Shown here piece by piece: positions 62,605 to 64,000 of a stretch of DNA of 64,000 nucleotides. The stretch lies in NCBI GenBank assembly GCA_902573735.1, contig CACGLH010000004.1, forward strand, positions 44,737 to 108,736, given 5' to 3'. The position numbers and the translations under genes are program-made. Below the pieces are notes generated by a model that saw nothing but the letters and a program-made list of their open reading frames with translations, was not told the DNA's origin and did not search any database. The stretch comes from an uncultured Alphaproteobacteria bacterium. Its GTDB lineage: Bacteria > Pseudomonadota > Alphaproteobacteria > Rhodobacterales > Rhodobacteraceae. Each line of letters opens with the position of its first letter. Within the stretch, counting starts at the first letter, position 1.

Positions 62605-63884
62605 TTTTTATATTTTATTAGATCATCTGACATATAGCATTTTTTACCTAAGTCTTCTTCTATTCTTATTAATTGATTATATTTTGCAATTCTATCTGTT
62701 CTACTCAAAGAGCCTGTTTTAATCTGTCCAACACAAGTAGCAACCGATAAATCTGATATTGATACATCTTCTGTCTCTCCAGATCTATGAGAAAAAATTT
62801 GAAGAAAATTGTTTTTTTGTGCCATTTTAATTACATCAAGTGTTTCTGATATAGTCCCAATTTGGTTGTATTTAATTAGTATTGCATTTCCAGCTTTATT
62901 GGATATTCCTTTTTTCAATCTTTTTGGATTTGTAGCAAATAAATCATCACCTACCAATTGACATTTTTTGCCAAGTTGTAATGTAATATCTTTCCATCCT
63001 TCCCAATCATCTTCAGACATACCGTCTTCAATTGAAATAATAGGATAATTTTCTACTAATCTTTTTAAAAATAATACTTTTTCGTTAGAGTTAATCGTAA
63101 TTTTTTCTCCAGACATATTGTAAACTCCTTGGGAGAAATATTCACTAGAAGCACAATCTAATGCCAAAAGAAAATCTTTCTCGGGTTTGTACCCCGATTT
63201 TTCAATAGCCATTAAAATTATATCAAGGGCTTTAATTGTATTTGTTAGTGGAGGAGCAAAACCACCTTCATCACCAACTGCGGTGGAAAAGTTATTATTA
63301 TTCAAAATATTTTTAAGAGTATGAAAAACTTCACATCCCATTCTTATGGCTGTGTGCATATTGGTAGCTGAAACCGGAATTATCATAAATTCCTGTATGT
63401 CTAAATCATTATTAGCATGCATCCCACCGTTAAGGATATTCATCATAGGCATAGGTAATTTATATTTTGTACTATCTGGATTAAGATTAAGATATAATGG
63501 TCTTTTGTTGAAAGCTGCACTAGCTTGGGCAACAGCTATTGAAACTCCTAAAATTGAATTTGCTCCCAAATTTGATTTATTCGACGTTCCATCAGTGTCT
63601 ATCATAAGTTGATCAATTGACTTTTGATCATTCACATTCTTTCCTATCAATAACGAGTTTATTATTTTATTTACTGAATTTACAGCTTTGGTAACCCCTT
63701 TACCGTTAAACTTTTTTATATTTTTATCCCTTAATTCTAAAGCCTCATGTTTCCCTGTAGAAGCACCAGAGGGAACTGACGCCCTACCAAAATCACTACT
63801 ATCTAAGAATACATCAACTTCTAATGTTGGGTTCCCTCTACTATCAATAATTTCTCTTGCTTTAATTTTTTTTATACTACTCAT
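62601..63884 (-). CDS. eno: Enolase Eno
   Basis: A 427-residue glycolytic enzyme that converts 2-phosphoglycerate to phosphoenolpyruvate. Motifs: [40 protein letters not shown] (mobile loop), [38 protein letters not shown] (mobile loop and catalytic Glu), [14 protein letters not shown] (Mg ligands) and [17 protein letters not shown], which holds the catalytic lysine. The typical LIKVNQIGT is here LIKYNQIGT, with a Tyr in place of Val. The rest is normal. It is convergent with olsA and overlaps it by four bases. Confidence 0.97.
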   Translation of the reverse strand: MSSIKKIKAREIIDSRGNPTLEVDVFLDSSDFGRASVPSGASTGKHEALELRDKNIKKFNGKGVTKAVNSVNKIINSLLIGKNVNDQKSIDQLMIDTDGTSNKSNLGANSILGVSIAVAQASAAFNKRPLYLNLNPDSTKYKLPMPMMNILNGGMHANNDLDIQEFMIIPVSATNMHTAIRMGCEVFHTLKNILNNNNFSTAVGDEGGFAPPLTNTIKALDIILMAIEKSGYKPEKDFLLALDCASSEYFSQGVYNMSGEKITINSNEKVLFLKRLVENYPIISIEDGMSEDDWEGWKDITLQLGKKCQLVGDDLFATNPKRLKKGISNKAGNAILIKYNQIGTISETLDVIKMAQKNNFLQIFSHRSGETEDVSISDLSVATCVGQIKTGSLSRTDRIAKYNQLIRIEEDLGKKCYMSDDLIKYKN

Positions 63885-64000
63885 TTTTCACTTTCTTTTT
63901 TGCGTTTTGCCATAATTCGAACTCTTCATCTTTTGTCATTTTCAAAGTCTTTGTTTCTTTTAAAGCGAAATAAACTTCACATCTTTGTGCAAATTTTTTA
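63877..64000 (-). CDS. 3' end of an upstream gene overlapping eno (cut by window)
   Basis: The minus strand from the window edge reads through an open frame of about 40 codons (including [20 protein letters not shown] and [13 protein letters not shown]) to a TAG at 63879-63877, eight bases inside the eno start. Its N-terminal part lies outside the window. I do not recognise the sequence; it looks like a helical, Lys-rich C-terminus. Its overlap with eno suggests one operon. Confidence 0.5.
   Translation of the reverse strand, partial: KKFAQRCEVYFALKETKTLKMTKDEEFELWQNAKKKVKNE

Overview
The window looks like part of the chromosome of an AT-rich, tightly packed, free-living (probably marine) alphaproteobacterium. 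The basis is the gene repertoire and style: a red-type RuBisCO operon with CbbX, a two-subunit formate dehydrogenase of the fused-beta type, an OlsB/OlsA ornithine-lipid pair, a branched-chain-type ABC transporter, an SBP56 methanethiol-oxidase family protein, short or overlapping intergenic spacers, and many GTG/TTG starts. I cannot name the genus from the sequence alone. I saw no insertion sequence, prophage, CRISPR array or rRNA operon. One tRNA (Leu, anticodon CAA) is present.

Layout. 1-1.4 kb: the 3'-truncated end of a class III nucleotide cyclase with TolB-like and TPR regions. 1.6-8.7 kb: typA, then a colinear group encoding a DmdA/GcvT-like folate-dependent enzyme, a VOC protein, an acyl-CoA ligase, a LysE exporter and an M24 peptidase. 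8.7-12.2 kb: a giant flagellin-like gene behind a near-consensus sigma-54 promoter, with about five 76-residue repeats in its centre. 12.3-19.5 kb: small stress and unknown genes (DUF1330, RidA, LemA/DUF3137, a membrane hydrolase), a metallo-beta-lactamase-fold protein lacking its first metal motif, and a second MBL gene broken by a frameshift and a stop. 19.6-30.6 kb: IclR/SBP56, CoA-binding protein, thioesterase, PEBP, cNMP-binding protein, lytic transglycosylase, pdxA, htpG, GST, a Rap1a/Tai-like exported protein that seems to start at a non-ATG codon, and a divergent ribosome-recycling-factor-like protein. 30.6-37.5 kb: cbbR divergent from cbbF-P-A-L-S-X. 37.6-46.4 kb: mlaA, cysS, cimA, DNA glycosylase, esterase, HNH nuclease, dsbB, a DedA/YqaA-type protein, tRNA-Leu and a TPR-methyltransferase. 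46.7-56.4 kb: a liv-type ABC transporter followed by formate dehydrogenase fdhB-fdhA. 56.4-64 kb: a GlxA-type regulator, class II DAHP synthase, serB, gmk, a gamma carbonic anhydrase-like protein, olsB-olsA and eno.

How the parts may fit together (inference): methylated compounds may be demethylated by the DmdA-like enzyme. Methanethiol may be oxidised by the SBP56 protein to formaldehyde and then formate. Formate dehydrogenase then yields NADH and CO2, and the Calvin-cycle operon can re-fix CO2. Substrates were not established, so this C1/autotrophy scheme is a hypothesis. The most unusual single items are the giant repeat-bearing flagellin with its sigma-54 promoter, the RRF-like paralogue, the MBL protein with a lost metal motif, and the candidate AUA-initiated exported protein.
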